NCBI GenBank assembly: GCA_004014935.1
Contig: CP025322.1
Coordinates: 1,488,001-1,552,000, forward strand
Direction: 5' to 3'
Length of the DNA stretch: 64,000 nucleotides
DNA from: Saccharomycopsis malanga
Lineage: Eukaryota; Ascomycota; Saccharomycetes; Ascoideales; Saccharomycopsidaceae
The notes under the pieces: generated by a model
What the model saw: only the letters and a program-made list of their open reading frames with translations
Told to the model about the DNA's origin: nothing
Database searches by the model: none
Part shown: piece by piece, positions 30,213 through 40,956 of the stretch
How the letters are laid out: every line of letters begins with the position of its first letter
How positions within the stretch are numbered: position 1 is the first letter of the stretch
Program-made: the position numbers and the translations under genes

Positions 30213-31994
30213 ATGGCCTCGGTGTTAGGAATCACGTATGGTGCTAGAAGTACCTTCCAGTCTGGGAACGATTACCATCAGCATAGTGTGCATGTGAGCA
30301 GACGGATTGCCAAATTGAAGAAGACGTTGGGCATCCAAGTGAAGGATACCAAACATTACCAGGACAAGGACAAAACGTTTGAGATTGATGCTGACAAGTA
30401 TGAGTCTGACCCGCGGTATGGAATGGTTCTTTTGTTGCTAGCCGAAAGAGATCTTGCAAAAGCTTTGGAAATCACGTTGGTCTCTGAGGTCAGTCTGTCA
30501 AGATCCAAGGAGAAATTTATACTGTCTAAATTGAAACGGGCCTTGGTGTATCTCAAGCAACTCATTGACATTTCGTTCAACGAGTCTAACAATAGTAAAA
30601 AGTTAGAGCTCTATGTCTATCACGCTCTTGTGCAAGGTTTGTTGGCTGTCAGACAGAAAAAGTGGACCTTGGCTGGTTATTCTCTTTCGATTGCTAGAAA
30701 CTCGCTAGAGTTTTTGGAAAGCGCCAGCGAATACCATGAAAACAAGTCGAGTCGTTTATATCGTGAATTAATCGAGTCTCATGTCGATCCATCGTTACAG
30801 GTCGCTGTCAGAAACTCTTCTTTTGATAAAAATACCGGAAACTTGAACTTCTTATCCAAAGTCATTGTAAAGAAGTACGAGGGCCCAGACTCTCCTGACG
30901 ATACTTATGACGAGTTGCTTGAGTTGATCAGAAATACCGACAGTTCCTTTTTGGATATCAGCTCCGACGAACATTCACAGGCCAAGAAACTTATCGAGAC
31001 TGTGACTTGGTCTTCTTACACTGCAAAATTACACAACTCCGACATTGCCAGACTGATTATGGCTGTGCAGGCTAATGAGGCCAAAATCAATGACAAAAGC
31101 GTTTCTTCTTTCGATCCAGTTTTATTGGGCTGGCAGGAGGTTTTGGAATCACACGAGGCTGACACTGAAAGAGTTAGCTCCGTGGGAACTTACGAGGATT
31201 CGGATGAAAGCAGAGATCGCCAAATTGTTTTAACATATATCAAATACCATTTGCTTTTCAGCAAAATCAGAAGAGACCTTGCTTTGATCGGACTTTTGAA
31301 TGACAAAAAACTGAAAAATTCAAGCTCCTTGATCGACATCAACCGTGATATCTTGAGAATTTACGATATCATCTTGACTACAGTAAGCGAACTCAAGGAT
31401 CTTCCAGGTGTGTACTCCGACCAAGACTTGTATACTGATATCGAGTCTCTTGAAGTTTTTTTCCAGAGTTCAAAACTTTATGCCATCTCGAACATTTACG
31501 AGATTGTCAAGAAACACAAAGAGGCTCTATTGATATTGAAAACAACACATGAAAAATTGGCAGCATTGCCTCAATTGACAACCGAGTTTCCTGGAAAAGA
31601 TAAGATTCTCGATAATGCAAAATTAGCCAATTTCGTGACCGAAATCCTGGACGCAAAAGTCAAGGTGCATGTTTTGGCCCAGTTTAAACATGAGTTGGAA
31701 CAGAATCAGTCACAAGTGAGTTCCGTAGCAGATGCTGTGAATATCAGTATGTCTGTTGACACTCTCCATGAACTCAAAAAGCCAAACAAGTTGGTGGACA
31801 TGGACTCGATCCAGCCAGTATCGGTTAAGCCAGTGTTCTTCGACCTTGCGTTCAATTATATTGGCGAGGATGAAAACACAATAAAAGAGAGAATCAGAGA
31901 ACAGAAACCAAGCGGCCGACCAGAGCTTATAGAAACCGACGATCAGGAGGATACAAAGCCAAAGAAGAAGGGTTTGTTTGGATTGTGGCGGTAA
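30213..31994 (+). CDS. SRP68: Signal recognition particle subunit Srp68
   Basis: SRP core protein that binds SRP RNA together with Srp72 and helps target secretory proteins to the ER. The 593-residue product (S. cerevisiae 599) has the N-terminal RNA-binding domain with YGARSTFQSGNDYHQHSVHVSRRIAKL (written in two parts: YGARSTFQSGNDY, then HQHSVHVSRRIAKL), typical of Srp68. Helical TPR-like repeats follow (about residues 60-480). A basic tail ends KPKKKGLFGLWR, like the Srp72-binding C-terminal part. The ATG choice puts the conserved block at residues 7-35. No intron. Assignment is secure. Confidence 0.95.
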   Translation: MASVLGITYGARSTFQSGNDYHQHSVHVSRRIAKLKKTLGIQVKDTKHYQDKDKTFEIDADKYESDPRYGMVLLLLAERDLAKALEITLVSEVSLSRSKEKFILSKLKRALVYLKQLIDISFNESNNSKKLELYVYHALVQGLLAVRQKKWTLAGYSLSIARNSLEFLESASEYHENKSSRLYRELIESHVDPSLQVAVRNSSFDKNTGNLNFLSKVIVKKYEGPDSPDDTYDELLELIRNTDSSFLDISSDEHSQAKKLIETVTWSSYTAKLHNSDIARLIMAVQANEAKINDKSVSSFDPVLLGWQEVLESHEADTERVSSVGTYEDSDESRDRQIVLTYIKYHLLFSKIRRDLALIGLLNDKKLKNSSSLIDINRDILRIYDIILTTVSELKDLPGVYSDQDLYTDIESLEVFFQSSKLYAISNIYEIVKKHKEALLILKTTHEKLAALPQLTTEFPGKDKILDNAKLANFVTEILDAKVKVHVLAQFKHELEQNQSQVSSVADAVNISMSVDTLHELKKPNKLVDMDSIQPVSVKPVFFDLAFNYIGEDENTIKERIREQKPSGRPELIETDDQEDTKPKKKGLFGLWR

Positions 31995-32899
31995 ATGGAC
32001 TTTGTTTCTGGCTCTATTGTTTTCAATATAATTGTTCAAGTTTATGATGAAATTCATCACTTTATGTAGTAAACCGTGTAATTATATGTATGCTACACTT
32101 TTGTTTTGGAATAAAAAGCCACCCAGTATAATTTTGCGTTTTTAACATTTGTTTTATAAATTGAGTAGTAAGTTTACATATCAACCTGATATTCAAGAGC
32201 TACATAAAGGTCTTTCTGAATTTAAGTCACTTCTGTGGCTGTTTGAGAGTGTCACTCATAACTAGAATTACATTGTCGTATGTATTGACAATGTGTTATA
32301 CAATGAGTTATGCGTTTTTTTCACTTTATCCATCATCAAAAGTTTGTAGATTTATACACTTGACAGGATTTGTAGTATTCTCTAGTACAATGTTCTCTGA
32401 TTTTTTTTTTAATTTTTTTCCGTACGACATACTACTACAATAATGGCAAATAAAAATAATTTCCACATTTCTCAATTACATTTACACGCAGCATCTTGAA
32501 CCTAAAGAACGGTTACAGTCTCCATACTAATTACATGTTTCAATTACAGTAAATTACTAACATTTAATATATAGTTTGCCATGGATTACCCGCACATAAT
32601 GGAAGCTTCTAGATTATGTCGGGACGGAAAAAGAAAAAATCATTTTGGAGGCAAAAAATTTTATTTAGAGAGGCAGAAAAATATTTTAGTAGACGATAGG
32701 ACGCCGAACAGGAAAACATTTGGCTGGCTTTGACTAGGACTTTATTAGGCGGATAGATTTGTTTGAGCTTTTTGTTATCAAGCATTAGAGAAATCTGCGG
32801 TTCACAACACATAGTGGTCATATATAGATACGGATATATACGGTAAGACAAGCTTGTGAGCGTTGACTAATCAAGGATAAATAAATATAAGTAGGAAGA
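31995..32899. other. Intergenic region SRP68 - YDJ1
   Basis: About 900 bp, AT-rich, containing the YDJ1 promoter with a heat-shock element. No gene is seen. Confidence 0.5.
32601..32615. promoter_or_regulatory. Heat-shock element upstream of YDJ1
   Basis: GGAAGCTTCTAGATT contains two perfect inverted nGAAn units (GAA-gc-TTC) and a third near-match (GAT), the Hsf1 site arrangement. It is about 300 bp before the YDJ1 ATG. YDJ1-type chaperone genes are known Hsf1 targets, which supports the call. Confidence 0.5.
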
Positions 32900-34111
32900 A
32901 TGGTGAAGGATACCAAGCTTTATGATATTTTGGGAGTGGCGCCAGATGCCACCGACGTCCAGATCAAAAAGGCCTACAGAAAGGCTGCTTTGAAGTACCA
33001 TCCAGACAAGAATCCATCGGAAGAGGCTGCTGAAAAATTCAAAGAGGTGACAGGAGCATACGAGATTTTGTCTGACGAAACCAAGAGAACTCAGTATGAT
33101 GAGTTTGGTACCGATGGCCCATCCATGGGCGGTATGGGAGGCATGGATCCTAACGACATTTTCTCGCAATTCTTTGGCGGTGGTGCAGGTATGTTCGGTG
33201 GAGGTGGCCGTAGACCACAGGGACCTAAGAGAGGCAAGGATGTCAAGCATGCTATCAACGTGACCTTGGAAGAGTTGTACAAGGGCAAAACCACCAAATT
33301 GGCCTTGAATAAAACCGTCTTGTGTAAGACTTGTGAAGGTAGAGGTGGTAAGAAGGGTGCTGTCAAGACCTGTACCTCTTGTCACGGACAGGGTGTCAAG
33401 TTTGTTACTAGACAGATGGGCCCAGTCATCCAAAGATTCCAGACCACTTGTGACGAATGTAATGGTGAAGGACAGATTATCAACCCTAAGGACAGATGTA
33501 CTGTTTGTAAGGGTCGTAAGACTTCCTCCGAAAAGAAGATTCTTACCGTCCACGTTGATCCAGGAATGAAGGACGGTGACACCGTTGTATTCAGAGGCGA
33601 GGGTGATCAAGCACCAGACACCATCACTGGTGATGTTGTGATTATTGTCCAGGAAGCAGAACACCCAGACTTTGAAAGAAAGGGTAATGACTTGTACTAC
33701 AAGAAGAAGATTGATTTGTTGACAGCTATTGCTGGGGGCGAAATCTCATTTAAGCATGTCAGCGGTGCTTGGATCAAATCTGACATTTTGCCGGGTGAAG
33801 TTATTTCTCCAGGCGCTATTAAGGTTGTTTCCCAGCAAGGTATGCCAGTAAGAAGAGTTGGCGGACATGGCGATTTGTTCATTACTTTTGAAATCGAATT
33901 CCCAAAGAAGGGATTTGCTACCGAAGAACAGTTGAAGACTTTGGAGAAGGTGTTGCCACCAAGAATCCAATCTAAGATTCCTGCTGGCGCTGAGGTTGAT
34001 GAGGTTGAGTTGGAAGAATACGATGCTTCCAAACACCAAAAAAACAAGCGTTCTGAGGAAGAGGAATATTACGAAGACGCTGGTCCAGGTGTGCAGTGTG
34101 CATCTCAATAA
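32900..34111 (+). CDS. YDJ1: Class A J-protein co-chaperone Ydj1
   Basis: Cytosolic Hsp40 that activates Ssa Hsp70s and assists protein import and folding. The 403-residue product has a J-domain with HPD (about residues 34-36), a Gly/Phe region and [10 protein letters not shown]. Four CxxCxGxG-type zinc motifs follow ([32 protein letters not shown], about residues 142-210), then the client-binding domains and a C-terminal CaaX box CASQ for farnesylation, the same box as in S. cerevisiae Ydj1. The upstream region carries a heat-shock element. Codon use is strongly biased, as for an abundant protein. Confidence 0.98.
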   Translation: MVKDTKLYDILGVAPDATDVQIKKAYRKAALKYHPDKNPSEEAAEKFKEVTGAYEILSDETKRTQYDEFGTDGPSMGGMGGMDPNDIFSQFFGGGAGMFGGGGRRPQGPKRGKDVKHAINVTLEELYKGKTTKLALNKTVLCKTCEGRGGKKGAVKTCTSCHGQGVKFVTRQMGPVIQRFQTTCDECNGEGQIINPKDRCTVCKGRKTSSEKKILTVHVDPGMKDGDTVVFRGEGDQAPDTITGDVVIIVQEAEHPDFERKGNDLYYKKKIDLLTAIAGGEISFKHVSGAWIKSDILPGEVISPGAIKVVSQQGMPVRRVGGHGDLFITFEIEFPKKGFATEEQLKTLEKVLPPRIQSKIPAGAEVDEVELEEYDASKHQKNKRSEEEEYYEDAGPGVQCASQ

Positions 34112-35691
34112 GCACTTTCATTTCTATTTTCGTAACTCATTTCCTACTTATCCCTTGTTTTATTGTTTATAGCCAGTTGTTTTCTTGTCCCTTGCTTGCA
34201 CTTGCTGTAGGGAAAATGTTAAAGAAGAAACAACATGGAACAAAAAACAAGATCAGCTTGCATTTCTTGTTGTAATACTCTTTATCGCAACCCTTCTAGT
34301 TATCTATGCTTTAACGCATTGTTTGTCTTTTTTTTTTTTTTTTTTTTACTTTTACATATTTTCTATTCCAGTGTATAATTTTGTTACCTAGTTCATATAA
34401 AGTACAATGCATTTTTTTAAGTATTATAAAGTTTTGTTGAGGGTGTGTATATGAATTTGTTTGAGGATAAATTCTTAAAAGTAAGTATTTGAGGGGGTCA
34501 AGCGAACTTCTTGTTTGAAATGACTGGCACAATTGGTTGTAAAGCTACACTTATAGTGAAGAAAACGTCTGAGAAGGCTCAGCATTAACATAAAACTGTT
34601 TCGGCGTGTTAGGAGTTGTAGAGACATTTAGTTTAAGTCAGCTTGTCGCTCATCTGTTTAAATATTACAATATTTCAATACTTGAAGCGAAAAGCATTGT
34701 AATAGGCAAAAGTAAGACATTGCAAGAAATGTTTATATAGAGGATTATGTAGCGCTTGAAATACAATATTACTATAATTATCATATAAAATACATGCTGT
34801 AATAGAGGCAAAGGACTTTTCAATATTTTCAACTCAAACTTTTGCAAAAAACCACTTGTTTTTTGAAACTTTGAGGTAAATTTTTGACTGGACCTAAAGA
34901 AATACATTTAAGTTGAAGCTCTTTTCTTTTAGCAAAACAAGCTTTTATTGGTAGTTAGAACTTTATTTTTGTTCGTTAATTGTCTCAAATCAAAGTTTCA
35001 GCCATATAGAACTCGCACACTTGTCAATAATAACCAAAAACAAGTAAAATTTTGGGCGCAATTCATGTTAGCAGCCAAGTTTACTAAAATTATATTTGAC
35101 ACATCAGACCAGTGCTGTAAAATGAACAAATACACGAGTTAAAAAAAGAAGTCATACTCAAAACGTATTCCAGCTACAATTCTACACCAGTTATGCCACC
35201 ATCTCATTGGAAGAGCTGTCAAGGGAAGGACTTGTCCGCCACTTTGTTTATTGCCTATCCGAATCGGGAAAGCTAATGACTTAGACGGTCTGCGATGCCA
35301 GCCCCAATCCCTAAAATGTGCCTTGCTATATATATATAGCTGCCCTCCACAGCCTGTGCTCATCCGCGAAGGGAGGTGACTGTAGAATCAGGACATTTGC
35401 TATTCCAATCAGTCTCGTCTGTATATAAAACTGCGTATATACACAAGAGTGTGTTGCAAGCCTCAAGGATTCAAGGATAAAAATAGCCCGATCCGCGCTT
35501 GCATTTTTGATATTTGCTCACTAGATTAAGGGACCATATAACACTTACAAACTGATATACGTTATATCTTATTAATCAAAGAATATAAAAAAACTAAAAA
35601 AACTGTTTTTAATTGCAATAATCATTTATTATCTACAGTTCATTCTACTATACTATAATTAGTTATTCCCAAACATCAATAATTTACAAAT
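34112..35691. other. Intergenic region with T20 tract
   Basis: About 1.6 kb without a supported gene. A run of 20 T residues lies at 34328-34347, downstream of YDJ1. The last kilobase is the long promoter of the following gene. Confidence 0.5.
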
Positions 35692-38600
35692 ATGACCACT
35701 TTTGACTTCAATCCTCCTCGGACACAGAGCTCCGATGAGTCCAATGCTCAGAGATTGTCATACATGTCCAACATCTCTTCTTATTCAGGAGTAGTATCTG
35801 ATGCTGTGCCAATTGCTTTTCTGGACAAGACAAATGTCAATTTGGTCCCTGCCTCACAAGATGATTTCCATACGCCTCTTTCCTCTCCAACACATGAAAA
35901 CAAGTTTCTAGAAGACCATCACAGCGAGGTTGAACAAGATCAAAAGCATCAAGAAACACCTCTTCATCTTCCCTTTCTTAAGCTTCAGAAACGTGAAGAT
36001 CTCCATACCAACAAGTCACTGCTTCCACACTCTACCGAGGCAACAAATCATATTGAAGAAGATGTTCCGCTCAACTCGCCTCCAAAAGACATCACTACAG
36101 TATCTAATTGTGACAGTTCGCTTGATTCTGATGACGACAATGTCGTAGAATCTCGTTTTGCTAGTGTGCCTGCTGATGCCAAGGCCTTACAGTTTGGAGA
36201 GCAGCATAGACCATCTCCAGAGCCACAAAACATTGCTATAAAACATACAAAATACAATGCTGTGGCTGATCATATCATTCCGGAGCAAAACAACCCACCA
36301 ATTCAGAGCTTCAATGGGTCCATCAGCATAACGTCCAACGAACGCTTGAACAGCATGACTTCCTACTCTACAGACAATCCTATTGGAATGCAACCGCTTC
36401 ATACAAACAACATTATTAGCGACACCAATTATCCAGGTGCTTTTCCGCAAAACACAGGTCCAACTAAGGAACCTACTCCGAAGCCTCGAAAGGCCCCAGC
36501 CAAACAGTATCCTCCTGGCTATATGGGCCCAAATGCCACAGGCAATGCAAAGCCACGCTCTAGACCGGTTTCTCAAACATTGGACACTAGCCACCAGAAT
36601 AATGTTCCTACTAAGCACGTAACGTCCATGCCGTCAACATCCTCGCCTAGTTACTACTCTACAAGCAATCTGTACTTTGGAACTGGTGCCTACAACAACA
36701 GTTTCAGGGCTGGAGAAACGTTTACATCTTCTAAAGATGTTTCTACTCGGCGCAAGTCGTTTATTAATGCGGTTGATGGAACGCTGCCAGATCCAGAGAA
36801 AAAACATACAAGAAATTCTTCAATTCACAACAGCATGGCCAGTCCTATAACCACTACCAATGTATTACTTCCGCCATCAGATGACCTTGACATACCCCCA
36901 AGATCGCCAAAGAGACCTTCGCCAGCAGAATTCAGCGGTGGGGAGCTCTCTGATGACTCGCAGAGCAAGCCTAGAGATATTGATGAGCTATATTTTGACA
37001 ATTCAGAAGCCACAAACAATCAGTTGCTGTTTAACGATGACCGCTTGCCTCTCAATAGTGAACAGTTAAAAAAAGAGCATGTGTTGCCTAGTAATGACCA
37101 GAAACCGTCGCTTTTCCCTGGTTCTCAAGATTTCGACGAGGTTTCATTCACATCGTTGGATAACAAAACGTTACTCAATACTCTTCGTAACAGTGACTTG
37201 AGATCAATTAATCATGAGCAAAAACGCCTCAGTCATTTGACACCCAGTGAGGACACTGCTAGCTTGAGACATCCGAACTCAGAGGTGTCGGCGTCATCTA
37301 CCAAAAACCTCAACTACGACCTCAGACCTCCTTCGGACAATTTGATGGTCCAACAAGATTTGGACCTTACTGATGACGAACAGATCACCAGTCTCATCAA
37401 CGAGATGAAGCTGAGATCAGCATCTAACAATCCATACAGCCCTACCAGCAAACTTAACAGAAAAAGTCTTGGATTCAATGCTCATTCTTCGGTGTTATCA
37501 AACCTCACCTCCCGTGAAGGTTCTCCGAGATCTGATAAACCACAAAAATCTCACAACATGCCTTTCCACAGCAACTTTGACGATTCTGTGCCTTCTGTTA
37601 GAGAAAAGGTTTCCTTAGATATCAACAGACCTGTCGATGCTAAAACTATTGAAAACAATAAAGTTATATCTAATAGTATTGATTCTAGTTTGCCATCACC
37701 ATCTTCCAGATTGGACAACCAGATCTCTTCTGGTTTTCTGTTCCCTAAAACAGATTCTACAGATAGCAATCCACTACGGTCAATTCCTAAGAACTCTCTC
37801 AACTATCATCATCAACGGTACAAGTCAGACGCCTTCGATGACGAGGACGCGTCTATTCCAGACTTTAAGTACTCCAGAAAGAGTTCGCGCCTGTCTATAG
37901 CACAATCGTCCAGAAAACCATCCGATCAGGAAAGACGCAAATCGTCTCTTGTAAGTGGTGCCAGCACAGTTAGAAATAGCAGCATTCAAAGCGAAAAACC
38001 TCTCATTGTCAAAAAACGATCTGGATCCTCTGTAACAGGACAATCCAGAACGAATAATGAGTCGCGTGCTGCTTCAAATTTAACAAGACCCCTTCCTACC
38101 CCGCCAGACAGCGCAGGAACCAATGGCATGATTGCCAGCACCATAGCCAGTGTAGGTGCTGTTGGCTCTGCAATCGGGGCAGGTGTCAATGCAATGGTAT
38201 CCAGAAATATTTCCGACAGTACTGCTAAGACAGTTACTCCAGAAGAGGACATTGGAACGAAGAAAGAACCAGTTTCAAAAACAGTTAGTGAAACACAGCC
38301 AAAACCCCAGCAAGATCTAGCCAATACTTCTGAAAATTGGGTAGACGAGACATCTGCAACAAATGTTTCTCAGCAGCAAAAACGCCCAGAAGATGATCAT
38401 CACCATCGTCATGGACATCGTCACCATCTGGATAAGTCAAAATCCAAGTCAAAGCATAAGAGCAAGTCAAGCAAAAATGGCTCTAAAGTTAAACCATTAG
38501 ATTATCAGGCTATTGCACGTATGCTTGAGGCTACAGAGGGCACTGTGATTGGACAAGAGTTTACCGACTTGGCCATGCCAATGGACCAAAAGAGACTACT

Positions 38601-38721
38601 TGAAAGAATGGTGGATGCGCTCAGTAGATTGACAGCAGACATGATTGCCGATCCTAATCGATATGATGAGGGTATAAGAAGATTGAACACAGCTTTGCGT
38701 GCGCTTGAAGGATTTCCCTGA
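35692..38721 (+). CDS. Large Ser/Pro-rich disordered protein with conserved C-terminus
   Basis: The 1009-residue product is mostly disordered, rich in Ser, Asn, Pro and charged residues. It has Pro-rich motifs of SH3-ligand type (PTPKPRKAPAKQYPPGY near residue 263, RPLPTPP near residue 800, PPRSPKRPSP near residue 402). Many Ser-Pro and Arg-Arg-Lys-Ser sites suggest phosphorylation. A His-rich patch (about residues 902-913) precedes a Lys/Ser repeat. The last ~75 residues are ordered and conserved-looking: AIARMLEATEGTVIGQEF, then MVDALSRLTADMIAD, ending ALRALEGFP. I do not recognise the family with certainty; the tail recalls bud-neck/cortical proteins such as Nba1, which is a weak guess. 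A Gly/Ala stretch (SAIGAGVNAM) lies near residue 825. Confidence 0.8.
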   Translation: MTTFDFNPPRTQSSDESNAQRLSYMSNISSYSGVVSDAVPIAFLDKTNVNLVPASQDDFHTPLSSPTHENKFLEDHHSEVEQDQKHQETPLHLPFLKLQKREDLHTNKSLLPHSTEATNHIEEDVPLNSPPKDITTVSNCDSSLDSDDDNVVESRFASVPADAKALQFGEQHRPSPEPQNIAIKHTKYNAVADHIIPEQNNPPIQSFNGSISITSNERLNSMTSYSTDNPIGMQPLHTNNIISDTNYPGAFPQNTGPTKEPTPKPRKAPAKQYPPGYMGPNATGNAKPRSRPVSQTLDTSHQNNVPTKHVTSMPSTSSPSYYSTSNLYFGTGAYNNSFRAGETFTSSKDVSTRRKSFINAVDGTLPDPEKKHTRNSSIHNSMASPITTTNVLLPPSDDLDIPPRSPKRPSPAEFSGGELSDDSQSKPRDIDELYFDNSEATNNQLLFNDDRLPLNSEQLKKEHVLPSNDQKPSLFPGSQDFDEVSFTSLDNKTLLNTLRNSDLRSINHEQKRLSHLTPSEDTASLRHPNSEVSASSTKNLNYDLRPPSDNLMVQQDLDLTDDEQITSLINEMKLRSASNNPYSPTSKLNRKSLGFNAHSSVLSNLTSREGSPRSDKPQKSHNMPFHSNFDDSVPSVREKVSLDINRPVDAKTIENNKVISNSIDSSLPSPSSRLDNQISSGFLFPKTDSTDSNPLRSIPKNSLNYHHQRYKSDAFDDEDASIPDFKYSRKSSRLSIAQSSRKPSDQERRKSSLVSGASTVRNSSIQSEKPLIVKKRSGSSVTGQSRTNNESRAASNLTRPLPTPPDSAGTNGMIASTIASVGAVGSAIGAGVNAMVSRNISDSTAKTVTPEEDIGTKKEPVSKTVSETQPKPQQDLANTSENWVDETSATNVSQQQKRPEDDHHHRHGHRHHLDKSKSKSKHKSKSSKNGSKVKPLDYQAIARMLEATEGTVIGQEFTDLAMPMDQKRLLERMVDALSRLTADMIADPNRYDEGIRRLNTALRALEGFP

Positions 38722-39413
38722 TTATGAACTTTTTTTTTTATTTATTGAATTTAATGTATATTGTATTATTAACCACTATTTGTAACTGCGTTTGACTGTA
38801 AGGTGTGTTCGAAAAGATACTTTGACTAAAACTAAAATCAGAATTCAATGTGACATTAGTATAAAAATCCAAAGGACTCATAAAGTGATAGTCGTACCTA
38901 AATTCTGTAATTTCTATCTAGAGCTGAACAGTTTGAGCACCTATCGATTCATCTAGATAGTTATAAATTTATTTTTGGGAAGTCTGAAAATCTTTTTTGA
39001 AAAAAAGAAAAAAAAAAGTTTTGACAAATAACGAACTTTATTGAGACATACCTTGAAAAATCTTTATATTAATTGTCGCTTGTATTGTTTTTCGATATAT
39101 TTCCATAGCCAAGTTGAAATGAAATGGCAAGTAAATAATAGCAGTTCAAAGGTAGTAATGACTCGTTAGACAGGTATACGCTTACTCAATAGCTCATGTT
39201 GTATGATAAAAAAAACAGGCATTATTATCAAAATGAATACCATATAGTTTACCATGATGATTAAAACTATCAAGCGCAATTTTGAGCATTGCCAAGACGC
39301 ACAAGATCAACAATCACTTTATTGAAAATGGATTATACTTCTGTGGCTTGATTTTACAATTGGTTTTTAGCACAATAATCACTTGTAACTGTATATTAAT
39401 TGTCCAATATTAG
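38722..39413. other. Intergenic region between convergent genes
   Basis: About 690 bp between two convergent stops. AT-rich with A-tracts; no gene seen. Confidence 0.5.
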
Positions 39414-40956
39414 CTATAATTCGCCCGGTAATGGGTATTCGCGGACCCAAGTCTTGACCTCCTCGCTAAGTTTTTTCACATCTTGAGACTCATCAGCAGC
39501 TGCTTTGAAATTGGCCAACAATTCCTTTGCGGTTGCGCCCTCAACATTGTTTTTCAAGTCGATGGCAATGTTGACGGCTCTGTCAATATACTCGGCAACC
39601 TTTTCAAACTCTGCCGTTTCAAAACCTCTAGTTGTCATTGCTGGGGTACCCACTCTAAGACCAGATGGGAACAAAGCAGACTTATCGCCAGGCACAGTAT
39701 TTTTGTTAGCAGCAATATTGATTCTCTCCAAGACTGCTTCTACTCTAGCACCGTCAATGCCTCTGGTACGCAAATCAATGAGAATCAAATGATTGTCAGT
39801 ACCGCCAGAAACCAAAGACAAGTTCTTACCAAGCAAAGCATTAGCAAAGGCAGCAGCATTAGCTACAATCTTTTGCTGATAAGACTTATACTCTGGGGTT
39901 TGGGTTTGTTTCAATGCAACAGCCAAAGCAGAAATAGTATGGTTATGAGGACCACCTTGGTGAGCTGGGAACACTGAAAAATTGATCTTCTTCTCCAAGT
40001 CGTAATAGACCTCCTTACCCTTCTTGGTGACCTTTCTCAAACCCTTTCTGTAAAAGATGATGGCACCACGAGGGCCACGAAGAGATTTGTGGGTGGTGGT
40101 GGTGACAATGTCAGAGTATGGAAATGGTGACTCGGTGACACCAGCAGAGACAAGACCAGAAATGTGTGCCATGTCTGACAAGACATAGGCGTTGATCTTG
40201 TCGGCAATCTGTTTGATACGTTTGTAATCAATTATTCTAGAATAGGCAGAAGCACCAGCAACAATAACCTTTGGTCTGAAAAGAAGAGCAGATTTTTCCA
40301 ATTGGTCGTAATCAATAATACCAGTGCTTTCGTCCAAACGATAAGGCATCGTCTGAAAGTATTTCGAGACATAAGAAATCTTAGTAGTAGCAGTCTGGTA
40401 GCCGTGCGATAAGTGGCCTCCGTGTGGCAAGTCAAGGCCCATGAGTCTGTCACCAACATTGAGAATAGCTGAATAAGCATACAAATTGGCAGGGGCTCCA
40501 GACAATGACTGGACATTACATCCCCAAAGTTCAGGGTCAAGATTGAAAGCTTCAAGAGCTCTCTTTTGACAAAGAGATTCTGCAGCATCGATGAACTCGT
40601 TACCACCATAGTAACGTTCACCCGGATATCCTTCGGAATACTTATTTTGCATTGGAGATCCCAAAAGATCCATCACAGCTTGAGACGTAAAATTTTCCGA
40701 CGGAATCAAAGTGATAGAGTCTTTTTGTCTCTGTTTTTCCTGCTTGAGGATCTGTGCCATTTCTGGATCAATCTCGTCAACATGTTTTGAGATCAAACCA
40801 AACTCTTTTGTGGATAAGGCATAGGACCGCTGGTATATGGTTAGTTTGAGTCATACTGCGAAACTTGAAATATTAAAGTTAACATACCTTGAGAGCTATT
40901 GGACGCATAGATGGCCTTCCGGCACATAGACATGTTCTAAAAGACGTTCTGAACAT
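39414..40956 (-). CDS. SHM1: Mitochondrial serine hydroxymethyltransferase, two exons
   Basis: PLP enzyme converting serine and tetrahydrofolate to glycine and methylene-THF. Exon 1 (40888-40956) encodes [19 protein letters not shown] and four further residues. A 58-nt intron (40830-40887; GTATGT...ACTAAC...CAG) follows, and exon 2 (39414-40829) starts [11 protein letters not shown]. The spliced product is 494 residues. The basic presequence and RSYALS cleavage-like region indicate the mitochondrial isozyme. Core motifs are [27 protein letters not shown], the PLP lysine in [13 protein letters not shown] and [15 protein letters not shown]. Without the intron the frame would begin at a non-ATG codon and lose the targeting signal. 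Confidence 0.95.

Noticed and set aside
28041-31670. CTG read as serine (CTG-clade code)
   Set aside because: The few CTG codons in the RING-CH and SRP68 genes fall at hydrophobic or helix positions that suit Leu, but none is at an invariant residue, so neither code is proven.
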